Shown piece by piece: positions 17,681 through 26,480 of a DNA stretch of 64,000 bases. Numbering within the stretch: the stretch's first letter is position 1; every line of letters starts with the position of its first letter. A program made the translations under genes and the position numbers. Source of the DNA: JAJDXO01 sp964620095 (lineage in GTDB: Bacteria; Pseudomonadota; Alphaproteobacteria; Rhodospirillales; UBA2165); NCBI GenBank assembly GCA_964620095.1, contig CAZUGT010000204.1:1-64000 (forward strand). The letters run 5' to 3'. The notes below the pieces were generated by a model, which saw nothing but the letters and a program-made list of their open reading frames with translations, did not search any database and was not told the DNA's origin.

Positions 17681-18475
17681 GGTGCGGGTGATCCCAGCGA
17701 GGCCATCAGCACTTGGCAAGAGCGCGTGAACGTGCTTGGCGGAAAGGCTTACCAGGGACGTGCCGGTGAATAGCGAGGACCGGACGGTCCGGTAGCAGGC
17801 GCAGTGGCTGCTGGCGAACATCGCGGATTGGCACCGACGCGAGGACAAGTCTGTTTGGTGGGAATATTTCCGTTTGAGCGAACTGTCCGCGGATGATCTG
17901 GTCGATGAGCGCAACGCTTTGGCCGACTTGGTGTTCGTTGATACGGTTGGGGGTACTGCAAGCGCCCCGGGGCATCGCTATCGCTTTCCCGGGCAGGAAA
18001 CCGATCTGAGGGACGGCAAGACGCTAATGAGCATGGGCGGAGAGAAGTTGGGCAAGCTGGAGACGATATCGTTCGAGGATCGGATCGTTGACATCAAGAA
18101 GCGTATGGCCAGCGTCGACCGGCACCCGCCGGCGGTATTTTTCCATGAACTCCTGAGCACGCAGATTCTCTCGGAATCTCTAGTCGGCATCGGGGAATAT
18201 GTCGTGATGAACGATGTTGAAGACGACGGTGCACACAGCGTGGCGCGATCTGTTGCTGAGACAGCGGCCGCGTGTCCGTGGCGCGCCCCTGCAAAGTGAC
18301 GGCGAAACGACTGTTGAGGCGGCTTTGCGGATTGCGCCTCTGCTCGAAGGTGGCGTGCTGCCCATCCAGGGGCCGCCGGGCGCCGGCAAGACCTTCACGG
18401 GCGCGCGGATGATTTGCGCTCTGGTTGAGGCGGGCGCGAAAGTCGGCATCACCGCGAACAGCCACAAGGTCATTC
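17681..18475 (+). pseudogene. RecB-like nuclease/helicase (TM0106-type) remnant, frameshifted
   Basis: Pieces in two frames join into one protein: WLLANIADWHRREDKSVWW, then SELSADDLVDERNALADLVF, then after a frame change near 18247 RDLLLRQRPRVRGAPLQSDG and the P-loop LPIQGPPGAGKTFTGAR. This order, ending at ANSHKVI, matches TM0106-family RecB-like nuclease plus superfamily-1 helicase proteins. The catalytic N-terminal and the helicase C-terminal parts are absent. A TAG precedes the first piece. At about 18472 the frame passes directly into a TctA permease. Confidence 0.65.
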
Positions 18476-19458
18476 TGCTGAGCGCCCTTCTGATCCAGGG
18501 ACTGAAACCCGGCACCGAGATGCTGGTCGATCAGCTCGACGTCACCTTCTCCATGGTCTGGTCCATCGTCATCGCCAACATCGTCGCGGCGGCGCTGCTG
18601 ATGGCGTTCACCACTCAGGTCGCCAAGATAGCCTTTGTTCGGAGGCATCTCATTCTGCCGGGCGTGAACCTGTTCGTGTTCATGGGCGCCTTTATGGCAA
18701 GCGCCGACATCGGGGACTGGATCGCCATGCTCGGCGCGGGCCTTCTCGGGATTATCATGAAGCGGGCGGGATGGCCGTGCCCGCCGGTGATTCTGGCCAT
18801 GGTTCTCGGCCCCATCATGGAACAGGCGTTTCAGGTCAGCATGCAAGCCTATGGCCCGGCATTCCTGCTCCGACCCGTGTCCATCGGCATTATCATGATC
18901 GTCGCGCTGACCATTTTTCTCTCGGCGCGGGGCGTCATCAAGAACCAGTTCTCCGGCCAATCCGGCCCGGAAAAGGGTGAGGGGCAGGAAAAGAACCCGC
19001 TAATCTCTTTCCCGGTGTCGGCGGTCCGGACGGTCGTGTTCGGGGTGGCGGTCATCATGGCCATCCCGTGGCCGGTGTCGCTGAAACAGTTTACCCTCGT
19101 TGTAGCCATACCCGCGTTTTTTATCTTCCTCACGGCTGCGTGGCGCGACTTTGGCGAGGCCCGAAATGCCGTCGCGGAAGTGGGCGGCCTAGGCCCGGCA
19201 TTTTCAGTGGTTGCCGAACGCGGCGCGTTCCGGCGTACCGCCGATCTCTTCGGTTGGCTGGTGGCGATTCTTATTGTCGGGCTCCTCGTCGGGCAGCAAA
19301 TCGCCATCCCGTTGTTTATCGCACTCTACTTGCGGCGCTGGGGAGAGTATGGCTGGCGAATCTCGCTGGTCTATGCCGCCGCCGGCTGGCTGGTGTTGTT
19401 TGGCTATTACGACCAGGTCCTTCATATCGCCTGGCACCAACCGCTGCTTCTCCCATGA
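18214..19458 (+). pseudogene. Chimeric reading frame: helicase P-loop piece joined to the C-terminal part of a TctA-TctB fused permease
   Basis: The open frame codes 414 residues. Residues 20-87 are from the nuclease/helicase remnant, including GPPGAGKT. From LLSALLIQGLKPG onward (about 88-250) it is the C-terminal half of a TctA permease (VILAMVLGPIMEQAFQVSM). From about 265 it is a TctB-like domain with several helices (FGVAVIMAIPWPVSLKQFT). The join keeps the frame. An intact TctA has a much longer N-terminal half that is missing, so transport function is doubtful. The hydrolase gene follows after 16 bp and may be read from the same transcript. No independent promoter is obvious. Confidence 0.7.
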
Positions 19459-19474
19459 CCGACGAGCCGAAGTA

Positions 19475-20236
19475 ATGAACTACACTTTCGATCGGTATCG
19501 CGTCGCCCTGAAAGCGGGCGGCCAGGACTACTTCGCCGCCGGTGAGGGAGACATCATCCTTTATTTGCATGGAGCCGGCGGTCTGACCAAGTCCTATCCG
19601 TTGTACGATCTCGCCACCGACCACCGGCTTCTCGCTCCTGTTCACCCCGGCTTCGACGGCGCCGGATTTCTGCCCGGGTTGGACAGCATGGCCGCACTCG
19701 CCGACCACATGGCCGATTTCCTCAATACCGAGGCGGATGGTCCGGCGTTTGTCGTCGCCCATTCCTTTGGCGGATGGCTTGCCTGCTGGCTGGCCGTCAG
19801 GCACCCGCAACGCGTCAGGCGTTTGGTTCTCGAGTGTCCCGCCGGATTCCGGTCCGAAGGAAAAGGCGGTATGAGCGAAGACCCGCGCGAGTTGAGGGCG
19901 AGCCTGTTCAAGTACCCGGAGAAGGCGCCTCCGGAGGACCGTGCCCGCGATGTCATCCGCGGCAACCGCTATCAGCCCCTCCACTATCACGGCGGCATGC
20001 CGTCGGATGATGCGCTCGTCGCGCGGCTTCCGGAAATTCAAGCGCCGACACTGCTGATCTACGGGGTGGAGGACAAGATGATACCGCCTGAGACCTGCGA
20101 GATCCTGTCCCGAGGCATCCCCGATTTTCGCCTCGTCGAAGTTGAGGACGCCTTCCACTATGTGCAGATCGATCAGCCGGACCGTTTTACCGAACTCTGC
20201 CGAACATTCCTTGCCGACGGCCCGGCGACCGTCTGA
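19475..20236 (+). CDS. Alpha/beta hydrolase
   Basis: This 253-residue protein has ILYLHGAGGLTKSYP, the nucleophile elbow VVAHSFGGWLACWLA (AHSFGG), an acid region IYGVEDKMIP and a late histidine in EDAFHYVQID. It is a single-domain hydrolase without a signal peptide. The start is set at ATG 19475 because the frame upstream is the out-of-frame end of the permease. It lies between the chimeric permease and the MFS transporter (30 bp), suggesting one transcript of transport and hydrolysis genes. The substrate is unknown. Confidence 0.82.
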   Translation: MNYTFDRYRVALKAGGQDYFAAGEGDIILYLHGAGGLTKSYPLYDLATDHRLLAPVHPGFDGAGFLPGLDSMAALADHMADFLNTEADGPAFVVAHSFGGWLACWLAVRHPQRVRRLVLECPAGFRSEGKGGMSEDPRELRASLFKYPEKAPPEDRARDVIRGNRYQPLHYHGGMPSDDALVARLPEIQAPTLLIYGVEDKMIPPETCEILSRGIPDFRLVEVEDAFHYVQIDQPDRFTELCRTFLADGPATV

Positions 20237-20266
20237 AGACAACGGCATGGGAGCGGAGGCCGGAAT

Positions 20267-21478
20267 TTGACGCCACTTCGAATCCAGCTCTCGGTGTATG
20301 CCGTCGCCTTTTTCGCCGGTAACGTGTTTTCCATCGTTACGGTCATCATCCCCTTATGGGCGCTGGAACTGGACGCCTCGCCGATCATGATCGGTCTGTT
20401 GGTGTCGAGCCGTCAGGTTCTGGCGGTGATTTTCTCCATTCATGCCGGCGCCTTGCTCGACCGATTCGATTCCCGGCGGGTGATTGTCTTTCTGGGTTTG
20501 GCGGGGAGTGCGCTCGCCGTCCTGTACCCGCTCCTGCCGTTGGTCGTTGCCGCTATCGCCATTCAAATGCTTGCGGGATTTGCCGAGGTCGGATGCTGGA
20601 TCGGCGCCCAGTCATTGGTTGGCCGATTGTTGGAGGGCAAGCCCGTATACGCAGGCCGAATGACGGCGGTCGCCCGTGTCGGCGGTTTCATCGCTCCGGC
20701 ACTGGCCGGCTTTGCCTGGCAGACAGGGGGCTCGGCTGGCGGGTTCGGTTTCCTGGCCGTTTGGATACTGCTGGGCTCGGCGACGGCGCTTATGTTGCCC
20801 AGCGTTCCGCCGCACCTGCCGGAGACCGGCGACCGGAAGGCGTCCGAGCCTGAGAAGGCTTCAACGAGGTTTCTGCCCAAGTCCGCTGACTACAAGACTA
20901 CGTTGCGGCTCCTGCTGTTGCCGGCGATCGCGTTGATCATCGCCGCCACGTTCATGCGGCAGGTCGGATCGGGCATTCAGTCTTCATTCTACGGCGTGTG
21001 GCTGTCGGAAGCCGGGATAACGGCGAGTATGATCGGATTGCTGATTGGGACAAGCAGCCTGGTTTCGGCGTTTTCGGCTCTTTCGATCGGCCCGTTGGTA
21101 AGACGGTTCGATGAACGCTGGCTGCTGATCGTGATGATTCTCTTGCCTGTGGTCGCCATTGGCGTCACGCCGGCGTTGAGCCTGTTGTCGCTCTTGTTCA
21201 TCGCCACGGCTGTGCGGGGCATTGGACAGGGGTTGAACCTGCCGTTGATGATGTCCATCGCTTCCCGGTCGGTCGGTCGGGATCTCCAAGGCCGAGTGGT
21301 CGCGCTTAGGATTTCATTTAACCGGTTCGGCAGCCTGATATTTCCGGTGTTGATGGGACTAGTTGCCGAGTTCTCCGGCCTGGAGGCGGCGTTCTACATT
21401 GTCGGCGTCGCAGCGGTGCTGCTGATCGGTCTGCTTTCCCTCTGGGTCTGGCGCAGTGACGGGTATGCCAGCGGATAG
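20267..21478 (+). CDS. MFS transporter
   Basis: This 403-residue hydrophobic protein has about twelve helices in two halves and the loop LDRFDSRRVIVFLG, the MFS motif-A position between helices 2 and 3. It is an inner-membrane secondary transporter, import or export unknown. The reading frame starts at TTG 20267, preceded at 7 nt by GGAGG, which decides the start despite the unusual codon. It lies 30 bp after the hydrolase gene. Downstream there is no terminator hairpin; the gene ends at the border of the tRNA-fMet repeat region. Confidence 0.85.
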   Translation: MTPLRIQLSVYAVAFFAGNVFSIVTVIIPLWALELDASPIMIGLLVSSRQVLAVIFSIHAGALLDRFDSRRVIVFLGLAGSALAVLYPLLPLVVAAIAIQMLAGFAEVGCWIGAQSLVGRLLEGKPVYAGRMTAVARVGGFIAPALAGFAWQTGGSAGGFGFLAVWILLGSATALMLPSVPPHLPETGDRKASEPEKASTRFLPKSADYKTTLRLLLLPAIALIIAATFMRQVGSGIQSSFYGVWLSEAGITASMIGLLIGTSSLVSAFSALSIGPLVRRFDERWLLIVMILLPVVAIGVTPALSLLSLLFIATAVRGIGQGLNLPLMMSIASRSVGRDLQGRVVALRISFNRFGSLIFPVLMGLVAEFSGLEAAFYIVGVAAVLLIGLLSLWVWRSDGYASG

Positions 21479-21720
21479 CGGGGCGACGACGAAGATGAAC
21501 GTGGCCAAATTGTATTGGCCAAATGACCGCTAATGGGATGGACCGTCTGCTTTCCCCGCAAGCAGGACTAAACAACATCTAAGTTGCTGACAATAAGGGG
21601 TAAATTTCGAACAATTGGAATCCAGTGATCAAGCGGCGTGCGGATTGCCTCATCCCGCTGGGTGCCGTCGAGCCCGCGTGACCTTGGGCGGCCGGACCGG
21701 AGGTGAACTCGCACTGGAGC
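21479..21720. other. Intergenic stretch after the MFS gene
   Basis: No gene, terminator or repeat is convincingly present. The plus strand near 21675-21760 reads RVTLGGRTGGELALELIADRARGQAEA in one frame, a coherent but unrecognised tail that could be the end of a decayed mobile gene. Confidence 0.3.
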
Positions 21721-21883
21721 TTATTGCGGATCGTGCGCGAGGGCAGGCGGAGGCGTAAGGGGGTTCATGAGTTCCTCGATTTTGTTGGTGATGCGTTGAG
21801 CGGGCTCCCGAAGTTGCTCGATCATCCAGTCTTCCGGATAGCCGGCAACAATACCTGAGGCGCCGCCTGTCGCAGAGGCCTTG

Positions 21884-21888
<5 letters not shown>
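21721..21888 (-). CDS. Small hypothetical ORF, 55 residues
   Basis: An ATG at 21888 starts a frame that ends with TAA at 21721. The product has GIVAGYPEDWMIEQLREPAQ followed by RITNKIEELMNP, an amphipathic helical segment, and a Pro-rich tail. I do not recognise it. No Shine-Dalgarno is seen, and its start codon lies in the CTCATAG anticodon-loop region of the tRNA-fMet fragment on the other strand. It may be chance or the tail of a truncated element gene. Confidence 0.3.
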
Positions 21889-22155
<267 letters not shown>

Positions 22156-22401
22156 GAGATCAGCCTCTTTCTGGGAGCCGCTAACCAAGAGGCGGCGCAA
22201 ATTGATGTTATTGCCGAGGCGTCATTGCGGTAACGCGACAATGCGGCGATGATGTCCTCGGTAGGACCGTCCGGGACGTATTCGCGGCCCGAATCGCTCC
22301 ACAAATTGTCAAAGCGCAATTCCGGGGTTGTGGGCCTTCAATGGAGCAGTGCGCCAAGCGACTTGCTCTGAGGCCTGAAAATTTTCGTCAGCACTGGTCA
22401 G
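22156..22401. other. Gene-poor stretch beside the TRAP operon
   Basis: The minus strand from 22319 reads LRFDNLWSDSGREYVPDG then EDIIAALSRYRNDASAITS, a coherent-looking but unrecognised peptide ending in repeat sequence. I see no intact gene. The TRAP operon ends at 22402 without a clear hairpin. Confidence 0.3.
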
Positions 22402-23700
22402 CTATCCGCCATATACCAGGCGGGGTAGCCACAGGACTACTGGCGGAAAGATCACTACTATGGCGAGGCGTACCAGATCCGCACAGAAGAACGGCGCTAT
22501 ACCCTTGAAAATCGTCTTCAAAGGGACCTCCGGGAGCATTGCCTTCAGGACGAAAACATTCAGCCCGATTGGCGGCGTTATTAGGCTGATCTCAACAACC
22601 ATCACAAGGACGATACCGAACCAAATGAGGTCGAACCCAAGCGCATCTACCACGGGAACAAAAACCGGAACCGTCAGGAAGATCATTGCCAGACCCTCAA
22701 TTACGGTCCCCAGAATCACGTAAAACCCGAGAATTATTATCATAATTCCGAGCGGAGATAGTGGCAGGGACTGCATCCAGTTCGCGACCGCCCCCGACAA
22801 TCCTGAGAGCGTAACGAGATTGTTGAAAACCAGTGCGCCAATACCGATCATGAATACCATCGCTGTCGTCTTGGCCGCTTCCAGCAGTGAATCAATAAAT
22901 ATCTTCCAGGTCATTTTTCGCCGGCCCATGGCGAAGAGAAGGGCGCCGATTGCGCCGATACCACCGGCTTCGTTCGGGGTAAATACTCCGAAGGTGATTC
23001 CGCCCATGATCAGGGCGAAGAGAACTATAATTCCCCATATCTTTAAGAGTTTGGTCCACCGATCACGCCAACTCGAACGATCAGCTGAGGGGCCGAGGCC
23101 GGGCCAAATGATGGTGACAATTTTGATGACGGCAATATAGAGAAAGATGGTTATGAGACCTGGGATGATTCCTGCGACGAAAAGCGCCGCGATATCTTGC
23201 TCCGTCAGAATTCCATAGATGATGAGCGCCGCACTGGGGGGGATGAGTATGCCGATCGTTCCGCCCGCCGCGACTGTCCCTGCTGCCAAACTATCGGCAT
23301 ATTTGTGTTTTCTCATGGAAGGGATCGCCACCTTGGTCATGGTGGTCACCGTGGCTAGAGAGCTGCCGGACACAGCAGCGAAGCCGCCGCATGCGGCAAT
23401 GCTCGCCATGGCCAGTCCGCCTCTGAAGTGGCCCAGCCAGGCGTCCGCTGCCTCGAACAGATCATCGGCAAGTGCTGCGCGGTAAATAAAGCTCCCCATC
23501 ATCAAGAACATGGGAAGAACCACAAAGTTCGTGTTGAGAACGACCTCCAGAGTTTGCTGCGAGACCATCTCTAGGGCGGGAAATGCCCCCCGGAGAATTG
23601 CAAATCCGGTGGCACCAGTAAGCAGCATTGAGAAACCCAGAGGGAATCCCAGGAAAACCAGTACGAATAACCCGATAGTAGCAATGCTAAGGACGGTCAA
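22402..23700 (-). CDS. dctM: TRAP transporter large permease, DctM
   Basis: This 432-residue membrane protein has about twelve helices and the DctM segments FAAVSGSSLATVTTMTKVAIP, AGTVAAGGTIGILIPPSAALI and ISLITPPIGLNVFVL. It is the translocating subunit of a TRAP importer for organic acids. It is the third gene of the minus-strand set binding protein, DctQ, DctM, with a 23-bp gap after DctQ. The divergent sugar-acid genes at 25831 onward suggest that the ligand is a sugar acid (inference). Confidence 0.92.
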   Translation of the reverse strand: MTVLSIATIGLFVLVFLGFPLGFSMLLTGATGFAILRGAFPALEMVSQQTLEVVLNTNFVVLPMFLMMGSFIYRAALADDLFEAADAWLGHFRGGLAMASIAACGGFAAVSGSSLATVTTMTKVAIPSMRKHKYADSLAAGTVAAGGTIGILIPPSAALIIYGILTEQDIAALFVAGIIPGLITIFLYIAVIKIVTIIWPGLGPSADRSSWRDRWTKLLKIWGIIVLFALIMGGITFGVFTPNEAGGIGAIGALLFAMGRRKMTWKIFIDSLLEAAKTTAMVFMIGIGALVFNNLVTLSGLSGAVANWMQSLPLSPLGIMIIILGFYVILGTVIEGLAMIFLTVPVFVPVVDALGFDLIWFGIVLVMVVEISLITPPIGLNVFVLKAMLPEVPLKTIFKGIAPFFCADLVRLAIVVIFPPVVLWLPRLVYGG

Positions 23701-23723
23701 TGGCAGCCCAACAATCCAGAAGT

Positions 23724-24284
23724 TTAGGGCGCGTTTTCGCCGATATCACCCATTGCGGCCGGTGATTTCACAGGGAGGCGCCCCGTTGCAAGTTGCCATG
23801 CCATCGCCAAAACTATCAGCACGGTAATCATTCCCAAGGCTGACATGGTCACGAGGAGCGGTGTCCTAGACAGCCCAAGATCAACCGAAACATAGTCTGC
23901 TTCAGCCTCAACGATGGCGGTGGCGTATAGGCGGACCGAAATAAAGCCGATCATGACGGCCGTAAAGATAAGGACGATAAATTGTTGAATTTTGCGGATT
24001 TTGTCCCGGAACAAATGGTCGAACAAATCCACTGTTATGTGAGTCCGCTCCATAGTAACGAGCGGTAGTGCGGCAAAAGTAACGAGACCCAAAATCATCC
24101 CGTTAATTTCAAACGCCGCCGGTATGGGTGAGTTAAAAAAGTAACGTAATTGGACGTCGATAAAGACGATGAGGGCGATGGAAAATATTGAGACGCAAAT
24201 GACCGCCTTCAGCGCCCACATCAGCACCTTAAAAATTCCGGCGCCGGGTTCAGTCCCGACGCCGGTGTTTTCGTCATCAGTCAT
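23724..24284 (-). CDS. dctQ: TRAP transporter small permease, DctQ
   Basis: This 186-residue protein has four membrane helices, including AVICVSIFSIALIVFIDVQLRYFF and FIVLIFTAVMIGFISV. The segment PLVTMERTHITVDLFDHLF is the usual cytoplasmic-facing loop of DctQ (the E.HI.VD pattern). It forms the permease with the DctM encoded 23 bp downstream. The gap to the binding-protein gene is 16 bp. Confidence 0.88.
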   Translation of the reverse strand: MTDDENTGVGTEPGAGIFKVLMWALKAVICVSIFSIALIVFIDVQLRYFFNSPIPAAFEINGMILGLVTFAALPLVTMERTHITVDLFDHLFRDKIRKIQQFIVLIFTAVMIGFISVRLYATAIVEAEADYVSVDLGLSRTPLLVTMSALGMITVLIVLAMAWQLATGRLPVKSPAAMGDIGENAP

Positions 24285-24300
24285 CTATCGTCTATCGGCG

Positions 24301-25326
24301 TCACTTCGCTTGAGACTTAAAGTAAGCGATCGCGGCCTCACCGTCGACGCCCCGCGCCGCGGCCTTTTTGATCCAATCGGTAGTTGCGGCGTTTAGACGG
24401 TCGGCCATTCCCTTCAAAAAATTACCGTCGGCGGTCGCAATCTTGATCCCTTTCTCTTTGGTCTCTGCTAGCGCTTTGACATCCAAGTCATCCACCGCCT
24501 TACCAATTCCAAGGGCGACCTTTTCGCCCGAAATTTTGTCGATCGCTTCCCGGTCTTTAGCGGAAATACCATCCCATTTGCGTTGGCTCAAAATGATCGA
24601 GAAGTCCACGGCATAAATTCCACCGGGAACTTGGTTAAGGGACTTGGTGTATCTGTACAAATTCCAAATTGGCAGGGCGCCCGGATTTGTTGCTACGCCA
24701 TCGACAACCCCTTTTGAAAACATATCAAACATGGCGGGTCCAGGACCAGGAACCGGAACCGCCCCAATGCTCTTCATGTAGCCGGCCGGTCGGCCAGACA
24801 TGGACCAGAGCTTGGTGCCCTTAAGCTCATCTATAGAATTGATTTCTTTGTTGGCGATAATACCGGCGCCTGAATTCGTGAACAGCGCAACCAGCTTTAC
24901 GCCTTTGAACTCATTGGCGGCGGTGAAATACTTGTCATATGTCCGCTGAAGCGCGACCCCGCGCTGAACGGAGGTGTCACCCAGGAATGGCAGGCCGCCA
25001 ATAGTGGGAAGTGTAATGCGCCTGGACTCAAACTGGTTGGCAAGCATAGCAACATCGGCGATTCCCGAGGTAACCATATTCCACTGCTTTGGCGGAGGTG
25101 CCAACGTCGCGGAGGTGAATTCAACCTTCACTCGCCCGTCGGTGACCCGTTCCACATCCTGCGCCCATGGCTTAAAGCCGCCGTTGGTGAAGGTGTGATT
25201 TGGCGGCACAAATATATTGAACAGCAGCTTGGTTTCCGCCGTGGCCGGCGTTGCAAATGAAAAGGTCCCTAGGCCCATGGCCGTAGCGACACCAATAAGA
25301 ATGGGTCTCAAACTAAACGGTTTCAT
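24301..25326 (-). CDS. dctP: TRAP transporter solute-binding protein, DctP family
   Basis: This 341-residue periplasmic protein has a signal peptide ending TPATAE. It has ERVTDGRVKVEFTSATLAPP near residue 60 and the ligand-site region GTKLWSMSGRPAGYMKSIGA, whose SGRPAGY position normally carries the arginine that holds the ligand carboxylate. The start is ATG 25326, with AAGGAGCT 6 nt upstream; a longer frame from 25359 has no such site. It is the first gene of the TRAP operon and lies 177 bp from a perfect 16-bp palindrome (25503), a likely GntR operator. Confidence 0.92.
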   Translation of the reverse strand: MKPFSLRPILIGVATAMGLGTFSFATPATAETKLLFNIFVPPNHTFTNGGFKPWAQDVERVTDGRVKVEFTSATLAPPPKQWNMVTSGIADVAMLANQFESRRITLPTIGGLPFLGDTSVQRGVALQRTYDKYFTAANEFKGVKLVALFTNSGAGIIANKEINSIDELKGTKLWSMSGRPAGYMKSIGAVPVPGPGPAMFDMFSKGVVDGVATNPGALPIWNLYRYTKSLNQVPGGIYAVDFSIILSQRKWDGISAKDREAIDKISGEKVALGIGKAVDDLDVKALAETKEKGIKIATADGNFLKGMADRLNAATTDWIKKAAARGVDGEAAIAYFKSQAK

Positions 25327-25502
25327 AAAACAGCTCCTTGTTGCATGGACGTGGGACAATTGATTTTCATTCCATCGGTTTTGTGTTGAACGAGTAGGTA
25401 TTTAACGAGCCTTAGGTGCCGAGGTTGGGCTCGGGTTCGAGCAACCAGGCCCGGACTTCCTACCCACCTGAATCGGGCACCATGAGACTTACTGCCCTCA
25501 AA

Positions 25503-25518
25503 TTTGGTATACCAAATA
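25503..25518. promoter_or_regulatory. Perfect 16-bp palindrome, probable GntR/FadR-type operator 1
   Basis: ATTTGGTATACCAAAT is its own reverse complement. GntR regulators of the FCD type bind short palindromes of the T.GT...AC.A form, which this fits (TTGGTATACCAA). The matching regulator gene is at 28570. Confidence 0.7.
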
Positions 25519-25650
25519 TTCTATTTTGATTTATCTTTTGGAGTCAACGCTGAAGAAGACTGAGCGAGCCTTACAATATGAAGGTAAAAATTTGTGAGTA
25601 GTGCCATAGGCTTTTGGGAAACTTGATTCGCGAATTTTGCAGCCCTAGAA

Positions 25651-25660
25651 TGGTATACCA
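25651..25660. promoter_or_regulatory. Probable GntR/FadR-type operator 2
   Basis: TGGTATACCA repeats the core of operator 1 exactly and is followed by AAATTTT. It lies 170 bp upstream of the plus-strand operon, about the same distance as operator 1 from the TRAP gene. Confidence 0.65.
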
Positions 25661-25830
25661 AATTTTGCACCGCACCCCGATTCTTAAAACAGTCGACGGT
25701 ACTCACATTGGATCGGCAGGCGGGGTGTCGATAGAGGTGCGTCATCGGCAAAAGACCGAAACAACCGATGGCGCTGGCAGGAAAACTTAGCGTTGGCGTT
25801 TGTCGAATTTATTAGTGTGAGAGAAATTGG

Positions 25831-26418
25831 ATGAAATATGAAGAAATGGCCCAGCTGTTGCAGCCGGGATATCTCGATATGGAAACCGGCTATCGAATAC
25901 TGGATGAAACCCAGGAGCTGTTGGTCGCCGTTGAGAACCGGATGATGGGCTGTAAGCATCAGTGGCTGGACCGGTGGTTTGGACACTTTGAGACTGAGGA
26001 AGACTTTATTGAGTGGCATCCCGACGAGCATTTCACTCACACTTGGAACGACAAGTGGAGCAAGGGCAACTACATCGGCGCTGCCCATACGGCGAAGCAA
26101 AAGATTGGCGGCCGTCAGCCCCAATACTCGACAATTCATTTCGAAGACCCTGCGAAGATGTTTGATATGGACGAAGTGAAGGCGGCGAATGCGACCGTCG
26201 TTCTTGCTTACGGCACACCGGGTGAATTTGGCGAGAGCGATTACAAGATGACGCGTTTTGTCCATGTAGCCCGCGACACAAGGTTCGGATGCGAAATACG
26301 CAGTAGATTTTGGGTCAAGACGACCGAGGATTTCGGTCCTCTATTAATTGACCATTGCTTTGGTGAATTTGGTCATGCCCAGGCGATCTGGCGCAGAGAG
26401 TTTTCCGAAGAGGCGTAA
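25831..26418 (+). CDS. DAPG hydrolase (PhlG)-like protein
   Basis: This 195-residue cytoplasmic protein has RMMGCKHQWLDRWFGHFETEE, then FIEWHPDEHFTHTW and a later GGRQPQYSTIHFEDPAKMFD. The WHP..H pattern and following acidic and histidine residues resemble the zinc site of 2,4-diacetylphloroglucinol hydrolase PhlG, which cleaves a carbon-carbon bond to an acetyl group. PhlG itself is longer (near 290 residues), so this is a short relative. It heads an operon with an enolase-superfamily dehydratase and an aldolase. Its role there is unknown; cleaving or binding a substrate side chain is possible. Family call is moderate. Confidence 0.55.
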   Translation: MKYEEMAQLLQPGYLDMETGYRILDETQELLVAVENRMMGCKHQWLDRWFGHFETEEDFIEWHPDEHFTHTWNDKWSKGNYIGAAHTAKQKIGGRQPQYSTIHFEDPAKMFDMDEVKAANATVVLAYGTPGEFGESDYKMTRFVHVARDTRFGCEIRSRFWVKTTEDFGPLLIDHCFGEFGHAQAIWRREFSEEA

Positions 26419-26480
26419 TCCGGAATCCATTGGATTTTTCAGCATGCTGATCGATCCGCAAATCGAACCGCAAGGTAATA

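Larger units (their letters stand above)
25327..25830. other. Divergent regulatory region between the TRAP operon and the sugar-acid genes
   Basis: About 500 bp without a gene, AT-richer than its surroundings. It holds two copies of the TGGTATACCA palindrome (25503-25518 and 25651-25660), one nearer each operon, and therefore probably two divergent promoters. Confidence 0.75.
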
